From NCBI GenBank assembly GCA_002387845.1, contig DGLB01000083.1:25530-36430 (forward strand): DNA of 10,901 bases, written 5' to 3'. Source of the DNA: Stenotrophomonas maltophilia. Its GTDB lineage: Bacteria; Pseudomonadota; Gammaproteobacteria; Xanthomonadales; Xanthomonadaceae. Shown one piece after another: positions 1 through 6,308 of the stretch (the first letter of the stretch is position 1; the number at the start of each line of letters is the position of its first letter). The notes beneath the pieces are model-generated. The model was given only the letters and a program-made list of their open reading frames with translations. It did not search any database and was not told the DNA's origin. The translations under genes were made by a program, and so were the position numbers.

Positions 1-48
1 GTCTGACGACCGCCTCTACCAAGGCCCCCAAGTTCGTTGCCGAAGCGT

Positions 49-1047
49 TTAACGCCCCGGCGGTACCGCGTCCTGCGCCGGGGCCGTGCGCGCATAGCGC
101 TTCGCAATCACCGCACACACAATCAACTGGATCTGGTGATAGATCATCACCGGCAGCACGATCGCGCCCAGGCTGCCGCCGGCGAACAACACCTTGGCAA
201 TCGGCACGCCGGTGGCCAGGCTCTTCTTCGAGCCGCAGAAGACAATGGTGATCTCGTCGGCACGGTTGAAGCCCGTGCGCCGCGCCAGCAGGGTGATCAA
301 CGGCATCGCCACGCCCAGCAGCACGGCCGCCACCAGCGCCACGCCCAGCAGCGACAACAGCGGGGTCTTGCTCCACAGGCCTTCATTCACCGCTTCGCCA
401 AACGCCGAATACACCACCAGCAGAATCGTCGCCTGGTCGGTGTAGCGCAGCAGCGCGCGCTGGCGCTGCACCCAGCCGGCAATCCACGGTCGCAGCAGGT
501 GGCCGGCCACGAATGGCACCAGCAGCTGCAGCATGATGCTGCCAATGGCCTGGCCGGGGTTGTGCATGCCGCCGGAGGTGCCGGCCAGCAGGGCCAGCAG
601 CAGGGGGGTCAGGAACACGCCCAGAATGCTGGACAGCGACGCACTCACCACCGCCGCCGGCACGTTGCCGCCGGCCATCGAAGTGAACGCAATCGACGAC
701 TGCACGGTGGAAGGCAGCGTGCACAGGAACAGCACGCCGATGTACAGCTCCGGGGTCAGCAGCCAGCCCTGCAGGGGCTTGAAGGCCAGCCCCAGCAGCG
801 GGAACAGCACGAAGGTGCAGGCCAGGATGGTCAGGTGCAGCCGCCAGTGCAGCAGCCCGCCCATGATCGATTCGCGCGGCAGGCGCGCGCCATGCAGGAA
901 GAAAAGCGCCGCAATCGCCACATCGGTGACATCGTCCAGCACCATCGCCGCCGCGCCATGCATCGGCAGGAACGAGGCCAGCACTACGGTGCACAGCAGG
1001 GCCAGGGTGAAGTTGTCCGGTCGCAGGCGCGACCACCAATGCGTCAT
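49..1047 (-). CDS. Bile acid:sodium symporter family (SBF-like, YfeH-type) transporter
   Basis: This 332-residue inner-membrane protein is almost wholly hydrophobic, with about nine to ten predicted membrane spans. They begin near residues 13-35, 42-52 and 70-90 and continue to about 315. Recognisable family signatures are LPSTVQSS (111-118) followed by the AGGNVPAA stretch, and the C-terminal half-repeat FCGSKKSLATG (270-280) with PVMIYHQIQL (299-308). These are typical of the SBF-like/YfeH branch of the BASS family, which probably couples transport of an organic anion to sodium; the substrate cannot be read from sequence. The ATG start at 1047 has AAGGA about 11 nt upstream. The stop at 49-51 gives a length normal for the family. 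It lies 22 bp downstream of dnaG on the same strand, so it is probably co-transcribed with it, although no functional link to replication is known. The family call is firm; the physiological role is unknown. Confidence 0.9.
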   Translation of the reverse strand: MTHWWSRLRPDNFTLALLCTVVLASFLPMHGAAAMVLDDVTDVAIAALFFLHGARLPRESIMGGLLHWRLHLTILACTFVLFPLLGLAFKPLQGWLLTPELYIGVLFLCTLPSTVQSSIAFTSMAGGNVPAAVVSASLSSILGVFLTPLLLALLAGTSGGMHNPGQAIGSIMLQLLVPFVAGHLLRPWIAGWVQRQRALLRYTDQATILLVVYSAFGEAVNEGLWSKTPLLSLLGVALVAAVLLGVAMPLITLLARRTGFNRADEITIVFCGSKKSLATGVPIAKVLFAGGSLGAIVLPVMIYHQIQLIVCAVIAKRYARTAPAQDAVPPGR

Positions 1048-1069
1048 CGTGGGGGGATTCCTTGCAGTG

Positions 1070-2797
1070 TCATCGCAATGCCGCGCGCGCCTTCAGCAGC
1101 TCACGCAACTCGTACTTGTCAGTATCGTCCAGGCCCTGCTGGCGCTGCTTTGCCTGAAGCTCCTCCAGGCGTTGCAGCAACAGCTGTTTTTCCAGCTGCG
1201 CCACGGCATCGTGCAGCTCCTGTGTCCACACCGCTTCATCACCGGGCAGGGTCTGCGCGGCCAGCTTGTGCAGCGAGGCCTGCTCCTCACGGCCGTCGAA
1301 GTGCTCCAGCAGCGCACCGGTGCTGATGTCCGGGCGCTGTTCCACCAGCCCCAGCAGCTCCAGCAGCAGCTCCACGCCGGGTTGGCGCAGGCCATTGATC
1401 TGGTGGCCCTGCAGGGTCATGCCCAGCGACGGCTGCTGCAGCAGAATCGCAATCGCCGCGCGCACCAGGCTGCGCTTCTGCACCGGTGCGGTGTTGCGCA
1501 TCGGTGCACGCGTCGGCTGCGCTGCGGCAGCCGGCTTCGCCCCCAGCCCGGTCAGCGTGGCCAGCTGCTGCTTCATCAGGTCGCCGAACGCACCATCGGG
1601 AATCTGCGCCAGCATCGGCCGCGCGCGCTCGGCCAGGCGGGCCTTGCCGTCCAGCGTGCCCATGTTGATTTCACGGGTGAGCTCGTCGAAGAAGAACTGC
1701 GACAGCGGCGTGGCCTGCTTCAGGCGCTCGTCGAACGCTTCACTGCCTTCCTTGCGCACGATGGTGTCCGGGTCTTCGCCGTCGGGCAGGAACAGGAAGA
1801 ACGCCTGGCGGCCATCCTTCATGCGCGGCAGCACCGATTCCAGCGCGCGCCAGCCGGCACGGCGGCCGGCGGCGTCACCGTCGAAGCAGAAGAACACGTC
1901 CGGCGCGTTGCGGAACAGCAGCTCGGCGTGCTCCGGCGTGGTCGCCGTGCCCAGCGTGGCCACCGCCTGGGTGACCCCGAACTGGAACAGCGAAACCACG
2001 TCCATGTAGCCTTCCACCACGATCAGCCGCTCGATCTTCTGGTTGGCCTGGCGCACCTGCCACAGGCCATACAGTTCGCGGCCCTTGTGGAACAGGGCGG
2101 TTTCCGGGGAATTGAGGTACTTCGGGCCGTCGTCCTTCTCGAACACGCGGCCACCAAAGGCGATCACCCGCCCGCGACGGTCGAAGATCGGGAACATCAC
2201 CCGGTCGCGGAACTTGTCGTAGACATGCCCGCGGTCGTTCTTCGAGAACAGCCCGGCGCGGTCGAGCAGCTTCATCCGGCGCTCGTCCTTGCCCAGCGCA
2301 TCCTTCAGCGCGCTGTAGCCGTCCGGCGCATAGCCGATCGAGAAACGCGTGCGGGTGGCCTCATCCACGCCACGCTGGTCCAGGTACTGGCGCGCCTTGT
2401 CGCTGCCTTCCATCTGCTTCTGGAAGAAGCGCGTGGCGGCATCCAGCGCCGAGTACAGGTCGCGGCTGTCGTCCTGCTGCTGCGCACTGCGCGGCTGGGT
2501 ATCGCGGGGCACTTCCATGCCCACGCGCTTGGCCAGCTCGTCCACCGCGTCGAGGAACTCGAGGCGGTCGTAGTTCATCAGGAAGCTGATCGCGGTGCCG
2601 TGCGCGCCGCAGCCGAAGCAGTGATAGAACTGCTTGGTCGGCGACACCGTGAACGAGGCCGAGCGCTCGTCATGGAACGGACAGCGCGCCGCGTATTCCT
2701 TGCCCTGGCGCTTCAGCGGCACACGGCTGCCCACCACTTCGACAATGTCGGAGCGGGCCAGCAGGTCATCAATGAAAGCGTCGGGGATACGGGCCAT
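1070..2797 (-). CDS. dnaG: DNA primase
   Basis: DnaG synthesises the short RNA primers that start Okazaki fragments and acts with the DnaB helicase at the replication fork. The 575-residue protein has the full bacterial layout. The N-terminal CHC2 zinc-binding domain has ligands C39, H42, C60 and C63. The RNA-polymerase core contains the Toprim motif EGYMD (262-266), with E262 as the conserved glutamate, then FDGDAAGRRA (305-314) with D306 and D308, and DPDT (342-345). A less conserved C-terminal region from about 430 onward should bind DnaB. All metal-binding acidic residues expected of an active enzyme are present, and the length is normal for a proteobacterial primase. The ATG lies 13 bp after the yihY stop. 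No strong Shine-Dalgarno sequence is visible (only GACGGG), so translational coupling to yihY is possible. Unlike in E. coli, yqeY and yihY separate it from rpsU. Confidence 0.97.
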   Translation of the reverse strand: MARIPDAFIDDLLARSDIVEVVGSRVPLKRQGKEYAARCPFHDERSASFTVSPTKQFYHCFGCGAHGTAISFLMNYDRLEFLDAVDELAKRVGMEVPRDTQPRSAQQQDDSRDLYSALDAATRFFQKQMEGSDKARQYLDQRGVDEATRTRFSIGYAPDGYSALKDALGKDERRMKLLDRAGLFSKNDRGHVYDKFRDRVMFPIFDRRGRVIAFGGRVFEKDDGPKYLNSPETALFHKGRELYGLWQVRQANQKIERLIVVEGYMDVVSLFQFGVTQAVATLGTATTPEHAELLFRNAPDVFFCFDGDAAGRRAGWRALESVLPRMKDGRQAFFLFLPDGEDPDTIVRKEGSEAFDERLKQATPLSQFFFDELTREINMGTLDGKARLAERARPMLAQIPDGAFGDLMKQQLATLTGLGAKPAAAAQPTRAPMRNTAPVQKRSLVRAAIAILLQQPSLGMTLQGHQINGLRQPGVELLLELLGLVEQRPDISTGALLEHFDGREEQASLHKLAAQTLPGDEAVWTQELHDAVAQLEKQLLLQRLEELQAKQRQQGLDDTDKYELRELLKARAALR

Positions 2798-2810
2798 GAG
2801 CCCGTCTAGT

Positions 2811-3740
2811 TTACCCGTTGCCGGCGGTCCCGCCCGGCTTCGGGCAGGGAATGCCGGCCTGCGCCAGCTGCGCCCGCGCCCGCAGGCGCTCGTCGATCAC
2901 CGCCGTCATCAGTGCGCCGACGAAGAACACCACGGTGGCGTAGTAGATCCACACCAGCGAAATGACCAGCGCCCCCATCGACCCATAGGCGCTGCCCGGT
3001 GCCACGGTGGCGATGTACACACCAATGCCATAGCGGCCCAGTGCGAACAGCGCCGAGGTGATCACCCCGCCGATGAACGCCTGCCGCCACTCCACCCGGC
3101 GGTCGGGCAGGTAGTGGTACAGGAAGGCGAAGGCAACCGCGTACAGCAGCAGGGTGGTCACATAGCCCAGCGCCGGCAGCACCGAGGGCAGCTGGGCAAA
3201 CGCCACCTGCAGCATGGTGGTGGCGGTCATCGACAGAATCAGCAGGAAGCCCAGCGCCAGCACCACCCCGAACGAGAACACGCGCTTGCGCAGCCAGGCC
3301 TTCAGCCCCTCCAGGCGCTCGCCGCTGGTATGGAAGATCAGGTTCAGTGCGTTCTGCAGCTGCGCGAACACCGCCGTGGCACCGATGAACAGCAGCAGGG
3401 TGCTCCACACCCCCGCCAGCGAGCCCACATCCGGCTGGTTGTCGGCGTTCTTCAGCACCGTGTCGGCCACGCTGGCCGCACTGGACCCGGCCACGTCGGC
3501 AATCTGCCCGACCAGCGCCTGCTGCGCCGGCGGATACAGGGAAGCGGTCAGCCACAGCAGCAGCACCAGCAGCGGTGCCATCGACAGCAGGGCATAGAAC
3601 GAAACCGACGCCGCCTGGGTCAGCACGTCGATTTCCACGAAGCGTTTGCCGACTGCCGCCGGGAAGCTGCGCTCCAGCCGGTCCACATACTTGCGCAGGC
3701 GCAGCGGAACGCCCTGGTGATCGTGCGGGTCTTCAACCAT
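2811..3740 (-). CDS. YihY/BrkB family inner-membrane protein (UPF0761)
   Basis: This 309-residue integral membrane protein has six predicted spans at about residues 42-69, 110-136, 153-182, 187-211, 219-245 and 252-283. The signatures AASVSFYALLSMAPLL (43-58) and GSMGALVISLVWIYY (253-267) identify the YihY/BrkB family, which is widespread in bacteria. Members were once labelled ribonuclease BN, but that activity belongs to an unrelated protein, so the name rbn should not be used. The family's molecular role is still unsettled; transport or envelope functions have been suggested. The ATG at 3738-3740 starts the first gene after the yqeY terminator. The gene is followed after 13 bp by dnaG and probably forms a yihY-dnaG-transporter unit. 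Its promoter should lie within the short 3741-3777 stretch or inside the terminator region; no convincing -35/-10 pair is visible. The cytoplasmic tail after residue 283 is short and ends in a Gly/Pro-rich stretch. Confidence 0.92.
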   Translation of the reverse strand: MVEDPHDHQGVPLRLRKYVDRLERSFPAAVGKRFVEIDVLTQAASVSFYALLSMAPLLVLLLWLTASLYPPAQQALVGQIADVAGSSAASVADTVLKNADNQPDVGSLAGVWSTLLLFIGATAVFAQLQNALNLIFHTSGERLEGLKAWLRKRVFSFGVVLALGFLLILSMTATTMLQVAFAQLPSVLPALGYVTTLLLYAVAFAFLYHYLPDRRVEWRQAFIGGVITSALFALGRYGIGVYIATVAPGSAYGSMGALVISLVWIYYATVVFFVGALMTAVIDERLRARAQLAQAGIPCPKPGGTAGNG

Positions 3741-3777
3741 GGCCGAGTTGTAGCAGCCAACGGTCGAAGGACCGGTG

Positions 3778-3816
3778 AAAACAAAAACGGCACCCTTCCC
3801 ACTGGAACGGTGCCGT
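3778..3816 (-). terminator. Rho-independent terminator after yqeY
   Basis: Read on the minus strand, an 8-bp perfect stem (ACGGCACC at 3809-3816 with GGTGCCGT at 3787-3794) is extended by an inner 4-bp stem (TTCC 3796-3799 with GGAA 3804-3807) around a 4-nt loop, with a single C-C mismatch between the two stems. It is followed at once by a U-rich tract, TTTTTGTTTT (3787 down to 3778). This is a textbook intrinsic terminator 53 bp past the yqeY stop. It separates yqeY from yihY-dnaG transcription. Confidence 0.9.
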
Positions 3817-3820
3817 CGTG

Positions 3821-3834
3821 CCGGGCGTGCCCGG
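3821..3834. repeat. Small GC-rich hairpin ahead of the yqeY terminator
   Basis: CCGGG (3821-3825) and CCCGG (3830-3834) flank a 4-nt spacer, lying between the yqeY stop and the main terminator stem. It resembles the stem core of the GTAG/REP elements elsewhere in the window but lacks the GTAG lead. It could stabilise the yqeY 3' end. The structure is visible; a function is only inferred. Confidence 0.45.
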
Positions 3835-3868
3835 TAACCTCATGAACGCCGAAGCGATCTGAAAACGA

Positions 3869-4312
3869 TCAACCCAGCTGCTGCTTCACCAGCTTCGACA
3901 CCAGGCCCATGTCAGCCTGGCCGGCCAGCTTCGGCTTCAGCGCGCCCATCAGCTTGCCCATGTCGGCCGGGCCCGCAGCACCGGTTTCCGCAATGGCAGC
4001 CTGGATCGCAGCCACGATCTCGGCTTCGCCCATCTTGGCAGGCAGGTAGGCTTCAATCACCACCAGCTCGTCGCGCTCGATCTGCGCCAGGTCGTCGCGG
4101 TTGGCCGCGTCGTACTGGGTGATCGAGTCCTTGCGCTGCTTGACCATCTTGTCCAGCACGGCAATGACCGCAGCGTCATCCAGCTCGATGCGCTCGTCCA
4201 CTTCCTTCTGCTTGATGGCGGCATTGATCAGGCGGATCACGCCCAGCTTGTGCTTTTCGCCCGCCTTCATGGCGGCCTTCATGTCATCGGTGAGCTGCTG
4301 CTTCAGGCTCAT
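3869..4312 (-). CDS. GatB/YqeY domain-containing protein
   Basis: This soluble 147-residue protein matches the YqeY family over its whole length. The N-terminal helical region is MSLKQQLTDDMKAAMKAGEK, the middle has EYxL-type features such as VVIEAYLPAKM (near 85-95), and the Gly/Lys-rich C-terminal part carries ADMGKLMGALKPKL. The C-terminal domain is related to the tRNA-binding tail of the GatB amidotransferase subunit, so a role near tRNA or aminoacyl-tRNA has been proposed, but no activity is established. The ATG at 4310-4312 has a strong Shine-Dalgarno AGAGGTG six nt upstream. The last four bases of that site (GGTG, read on the minus strand at 4317-4320) can pair with CACC at 4328-4331, giving a small hairpin over the ribosome site. 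The gene sits between the rpsU terminator and its own terminator, so it is probably transcribed by rpsU read-through or from a weak local promoter. Confidence 0.93.
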   Translation of the reverse strand: MSLKQQLTDDMKAAMKAGEKHKLGVIRLINAAIKQKEVDERIELDDAAVIAVLDKMVKQRKDSITQYDAANRDDLAQIERDELVVIEAYLPAKMGEAEIVAAIQAAIAETGAAGPADMGKLMGALKPKLAGQADMGLVSKLVKQQLG

Positions 4313-4340
4313 GGAACACCTCTTTTCGGTGAATAGGGTA

Positions 4341-4379
4341 GAAACGCAAAAAGCCGGTAACGCTTGCGCGTTCCGGCTT
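4341..4379 (-). terminator. Rho-independent terminator after rpsU
   Basis: On the minus strand AAGCCGG-AACGC (4379-4368) pairs with GCGTT-CCGGCTT (4363-4351), giving a 12-bp stem with one bulged A (opposite-strand T4358) and a GCAA tetraloop. It runs directly into TTTGCGTTTC. It lies about 50 bp past the rpsU stop and 38 bp before yqeY. It should uncouple the abundant rpsU message from the downstream genes, as the terminator after rpsU does in E. coli. Confidence 0.88.
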
Positions 4380-4426
4380 CGGCTCCGTCGCGACAGGTCA
4401 AGCCTGCCGCATCGAAGTGCGTCCGA

Positions 4427-4642
4427 TCAGTACAGGCGCTGACGCTTGGTGACGTCGCGCGACGAGCGGCGCAGCTGACGCTTCACAGCAGCAGCAGCCT
4501 TACGCTTGCGCTCCTGGGTCGGCTTTTCGTAGAACTCGCGCTTGCGGGTTTCGGCCAGAACGCCGGCCTTTTCGCAGGTGCGCTTGAAGCGACGGAGCGC
4601 AAACTCGAAGGGCTCGTTCTCGCGGACTTTGACGCTGGGCAT
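4427..4642 (-). CDS. rpsU: 30S ribosomal protein S21 (bS21)
   Basis: S21 is a small basic protein of the 30S platform, near the anti-Shine-Dalgarno end of 16S rRNA, that helps translation initiation. The 71-residue product begins [21 protein letters not shown], a nearly invariant opening. It continues with the conserved [15 protein letters not shown] segment (34-48) and ends in the proteobacterial tail [10 protein letters not shown]. An in-frame ATG 15 nt further upstream (4655-4657) would add MSGDS. The internal ATG at 4640-4642 is preferred because family members start there and because GGAG lies at the right distance before it. The gene is the first of the minus-strand locus, is driven by a near-consensus promoter and has its own terminator. 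It is divergent from tsaD, an arrangement also found in E. coli. Confidence 0.97.
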
Positions 4643-4663
4643 GGAATCTCCGGACACAGTAGA

Positions 4664-4680
4664 ACCGGGTCACGCCCGGT
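4664..4680. repeat. GTAG-type (SMAG/REP-like) hairpin in the rpsU leader
   Basis: Read on the plus strand, a GTAG at 4659-4662 is followed by A and then a stem, ACCGGG (4664-4669) with CCCGGT (4675-4680), around a 5-nt loop. This is the GTAG-plus-palindrome layout of Stenotrophomonas SMAG elements. On the minus strand it falls inside the inferred 5' leader of rpsU, about 22 nt before the start codon. Whether it is a mobile-type REP or a leader regulatory stem cannot be decided here. Confidence 0.5.
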
Positions 4681-4691
4681 GAGAGCCGCAC

Positions 4692-4719
4692 ATTATAGCG
4701 GCGGACAAGGAAGTTGCAA
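4692..4719 (-). promoter_or_regulatory. Sigma-70 promoter of rpsU
   Basis: On the minus strand there is a -35 box TTGCAA (4719-4714), a 16-bp spacer and a perfect -10 box TATAAT (4697-4692) preceded by GC. The predicted start site is near 4685, giving a leader of about 43 nt. It is the strongest promoter match in the window, which suits the demand for S21. Confidence 0.88.
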
Positions 4720-4752
4720 CCCCTGTCTGGTGAAGTTCTGTCCAGTCAGGGG
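4720..4752. promoter_or_regulatory. Interrupted dyad between rpsU and tsaD
   Basis: CCCCTG-T-CTGG (4720-4730) is the exact reverse complement of CCAG-[T]-CAGGGG (4742-4752) apart from the central T-T mismatch, with an 11-nt spacer between the arms. It directly abuts the -35 box of rpsU and lies about 57 bp upstream of tsaD. It could be an operator for a dimeric regulator, or a hairpin in any transcript crossing it; there is no U-tract on either side. The symmetry is seen; the function is inferred. Confidence 0.5.
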
Positions 4753-4796
4753 AGAAGGGCACCCGGGCAATGACGCTGCCGGGGCCGCAAGAGGTC

Positions 4797-4802
4797 CATA
4801 AT
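4797..4802 (+). promoter_or_regulatory. Possible -10 box for a leaderless tsaD transcript
   Basis: CATAAT lies with its last base 8 nt before the A of the tsaD ATG, so transcription would start at or next to the start codon. No good -35 box is seen at the usual spacing. The nearest Shine-Dalgarno-like run (AAGAGG, 4789-4794) is 15 nt from the ATG, too far to be efficient. Confidence 0.4.
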
Positions 4803-4809
4803 AGCAGCC

Positions 4810-5835
4810 ATGCGAGTCCTTGGTATCGAATCATCCTGTGATGAGACCGGCGTTGCGGTGTACGACACCGCCCTGACCGGCCCGGAAGCCCTGCGCGCCC
4901 ATGCGGTGTACAGCCAGATCGCCCTGCACGCCGAATACGGCGGGGTGGTGCCTGAACTGGCCAGCCGCGACCACGTGCGCAAACTGCTGCCGCTGATCCG
5001 CCAGACCCTGGCCGAGGCCGGCCTGGGCGTGAACGACATCGACGGGGTGGCCTACACCGCCGGTCCGGGCCTGGTCGGCGCGCTGCTGGTCGGTGCGGGC
5101 GTGGCCCGTTCGCTGGCCTGGGCGCTGGACGTGCCGGCCGTGGGCGTGCATCACATGGAAGGCCACCTGCTGGCCCCGCTGATGGAGGACGACCCGCCAG
5201 AGCCGCCGTTCGTGGCCCTGCTGGTCTCCGGCGGGCATACCCAGCTGGTCGCGGTGGACCGCATCGGCCAGTACCGCCTGCTCGGCGAAACCCTGGACGA
5301 TGCCGCCGGTGAGGCGTTCGACAAGACTGCCAAGCTGATGGGCCTGCCGTACCCCGGTGGCCCGCAGCTGGCCGCCCTGGCTGAACGCGGCACCCCGGGC
5401 GTGTACAAGTTCACCCGCCCGATGACCGACCGCCCCGGGCTGGATTTCAGCTTCTCCGGCCTCAAGACCCAGGTGCTGATGGCCTGGCGTGACAGCGACC
5501 AGAGCGACACCACCCGCGCTGACATCGCCCGGGGCTTTGAAGATGCCGTAGTCGAAACCCTGGCGATCAAGTGCGACCGCGCGCTGGATGCCGCCGGTTG
5601 CGACGTGCTGGTGGTCGCCGGGGGTGTTGGAGCCAACCGTCGCCTGCGCGCCCGCCTGGATGAAATGGCCCGCCGTCGTGGCGGCCGGGTCTGCTTCCCG
5701 CGCCCCGCGCTGTGCACCGACAACGGCGCGATGATCGCCTTCGCCGGGGCCCTGCGCCTGGAAGCCGGCCAGCACAATCCACCGCAGGTGCAGGTCACCC
5801 CGCGCTGGGACATGGCCACCTTGCCGGCGGTGTAA
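4810..5835 (+). CDS. tsaD: tRNA N6-adenosine threonylcarbamoyltransferase TsaD
   Basis: TsaD (formerly Gcp/YgjD) transfers the threonylcarbamoyl group from threonylcarbamoyl-AMP to A37 of ANN-decoding tRNAs. It works with TsaB and TsaE, using the intermediate made by TsaC; none of these partners is in the window. The 341-residue protein begins MRVLGIESSCDET, the standard opening. It has the metal-binding pair H115 and H119 in the HHMEGH motif, the SGGHT glycine-rich loop (140-144), GEAFDKTAKLMGLPYPGG (167-184), and D304 in the CTDNGAMIAF motif as the third metal ligand. All hallmarks of the ASKHA-fold enzyme are intact and the length is normal. The start is fixed by the conserved N-terminus, although it lacks a well-placed Shine-Dalgarno. 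The gene is divergent from rpsU and heads a plus-strand cluster with folB. It is usually essential in proteobacteria. Confidence 0.97.
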   Translation: MRVLGIESSCDETGVAVYDTALTGPEALRAHAVYSQIALHAEYGGVVPELASRDHVRKLLPLIRQTLAEAGLGVNDIDGVAYTAGPGLVGALLVGAGVARSLAWALDVPAVGVHHMEGHLLAPLMEDDPPEPPFVALLVSGGHTQLVAVDRIGQYRLLGETLDDAAGEAFDKTAKLMGLPYPGGPQLAALAERGTPGVYKFTRPMTDRPGLDFSFSGLKTQVLMAWRDSDQSDTTRADIARGFEDAVVETLAIKCDRALDAAGCDVLVVAGGVGANRRLRARLDEMARRRGGRVCFPRPALCTDNGAMIAFAGALRLEAGQHNPPQVQVTPRWDMATLPAV

Positions 5836-5871
5836 CCGACCGGTTACCGGCACGTTCCCGCGCCGGTCGGT
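5832..5871 (+). promoter_or_regulatory. Overlapping alternative hairpins between tsaD and folB
   Basis: Two stems share bases. Stem A is GTAACC (5832-5837) with GGTTAC (5842-5847). Stem B is ACCGACCGG (5835-5843) with CCGGTCGGT (5863-5871), 9 perfect base pairs with a 19-nt loop. They cannot both form. Neither is followed by a U-tract, so they are not a classical terminator. They may be an mRNA processing or stability structure, or an attenuator-like switch; the latter is inference only. Confidence 0.45.
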
Positions 5872-5880
5872 ACCATGGAC

Positions 5881-5897
5881 GCCATATTTCATATGGC
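5881..5897. promoter_or_regulatory. Perfect AT-rich palindrome at the folB start
   Basis: GCCATAT (5881-5887) and ATATGGC (5891-5897) are perfect inverted arms around TTC. They end directly before the first possible folB ATG (5898) and 6 nt before the preferred one (5904). As RNA it would form a 7-bp hairpin where a Shine-Dalgarno would normally be; as DNA it could be an operator. No ribosome site is otherwise visible for folB. Confidence 0.45.
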
Positions 5898-5903
5898 ATG
5901 ACT

Positions 5904-6257
5904 ATGGACAAGGTATTCATCGAAGGGCTGGAAGTGGACGCCCTGATCGGCATCTACGACTGGGAGCGGCGCATCCGCCAGACCCTGCGCTTCGACCTGG
6001 AAATGGGCTTCGACAACCGCAAGCCCGCGGCCAGCGACGACATCGCCGACACCCTGAACTACAAGGCCGTAAGCAAGCGCATCGAGCAGTTCGTGCGCGA
6101 ATCCGACTTCGGCCTGGTCGAAACCCTGGCCGAACGCATTGCCGAGATCGTGCTGCGCGAATTCAACGTGCAGTGGCTGCGCCTGAAGCTCAGCAAGCCC
6201 GGTGCCGTGCGTGGTGCCAAGGCCGTCGGCGTCATCATCGAACGCTCGGCCCCCTAA
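5904..6257 (+). CDS. folB: Dihydroneopterin aldolase
   Basis: FolB converts 7,8-dihydroneopterin to 6-hydroxymethyl-7,8-dihydropterin and glycolaldehyde in folate biosynthesis. The 117-residue product opens MDKVFIEGLEVDALIGIYDWER, the family signature, with E21 in the YDWER segment binding the pterin. It also carries LNY (51-53), the FGLVETLAERIA segment (69-80) and the catalytic lysine K98 in KLSKPGA. The protein is complete and of usual length for this small tunnel-fold enzyme, which assembles as a homo-octamer. A second in-frame ATG at 5898 would add MT; neither start has a clear Shine-Dalgarno, and the family's compact N-terminus favours 5904 only slightly. The open frame extends much further upstream, but that part overlaps tsaD and has no family similarity. 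It lies 68 bp after tsaD on the same strand, so co-transcription is likely. Confidence 0.95.
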   Translation: MDKVFIEGLEVDALIGIYDWERRIRQTLRFDLEMGFDNRKPAASDDIADTLNYKAVSKRIEQFVRESDFGLVETLAERIAEIVLREFNVQWLRLKLSKPGAVRGAKAVGVIIERSAP

Positions 6258-6260
6258 CCC

Positions 6261-6282
6261 GTAGAGCCGGGCTCGCCCGGCT
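6261..6282 (+). repeat. SMAG/REP-like GTAG palindrome after folB
   Basis: GTAG (6261-6264) leads into AGCCGGGC (6265-6272) and its exact complement GCCCGGCT (6275-6282), with TC between. This is the classic Stenotrophomonas GTAG element, starting 3 nt after the folB stop. In the transcript it would make a very stable hairpin between folB and the channel gene. It has no U-tract, so 3'-end protection is more likely than termination. Confidence 0.75.
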
Positions 6283-6308
6283 GCTCTTCACATGGAACCC
6301 CACAAACG

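Noticed and set aside
1..48. End of a neighbouring gene or a terminator at the left edge
   Set aside because: Short open frames exist on the plus strand, and GGTAGAGGCGG on the minus strand faintly recalls a GTAG element. 48 bases show no hairpin with a U-tract and no recognisable protein end, so no feature is called.
37..1326. 429-residue plus-strand open frame over the transporter
   Set aside because: Its low-complexity Gln/His/Arg content is typical of a reverse-strand shadow of a high-GC membrane protein gene.
533..2809. 758-residue plus-strand open frame across the transporter and dnaG
   Set aside because: It overlaps two well-supported minus-strand genes and is rich in Gln/Arg/Leu without recognisable domains. 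It is a codon-bias artefact.
2811..3740. Naming the YihY-family gene rbn (ribonuclease BN)
   Set aside because: The nuclease assignment for this family was historical and mistaken. The protein is a polytopic membrane protein with no nuclease motif.
4643..4657. Upstream in-frame ATG giving rpsU five extra residues (MSGDS)
   Set aside because: S21 proteins begin at MPSVKV, and the GGAG ribosome site lies between the two ATGs, serving the downstream one.
4831..5892. 353-residue open frame antisense to tsaD
   Set aside because: It is a shadow of a conserved essential gene, with no start signal and no protein-like motifs.
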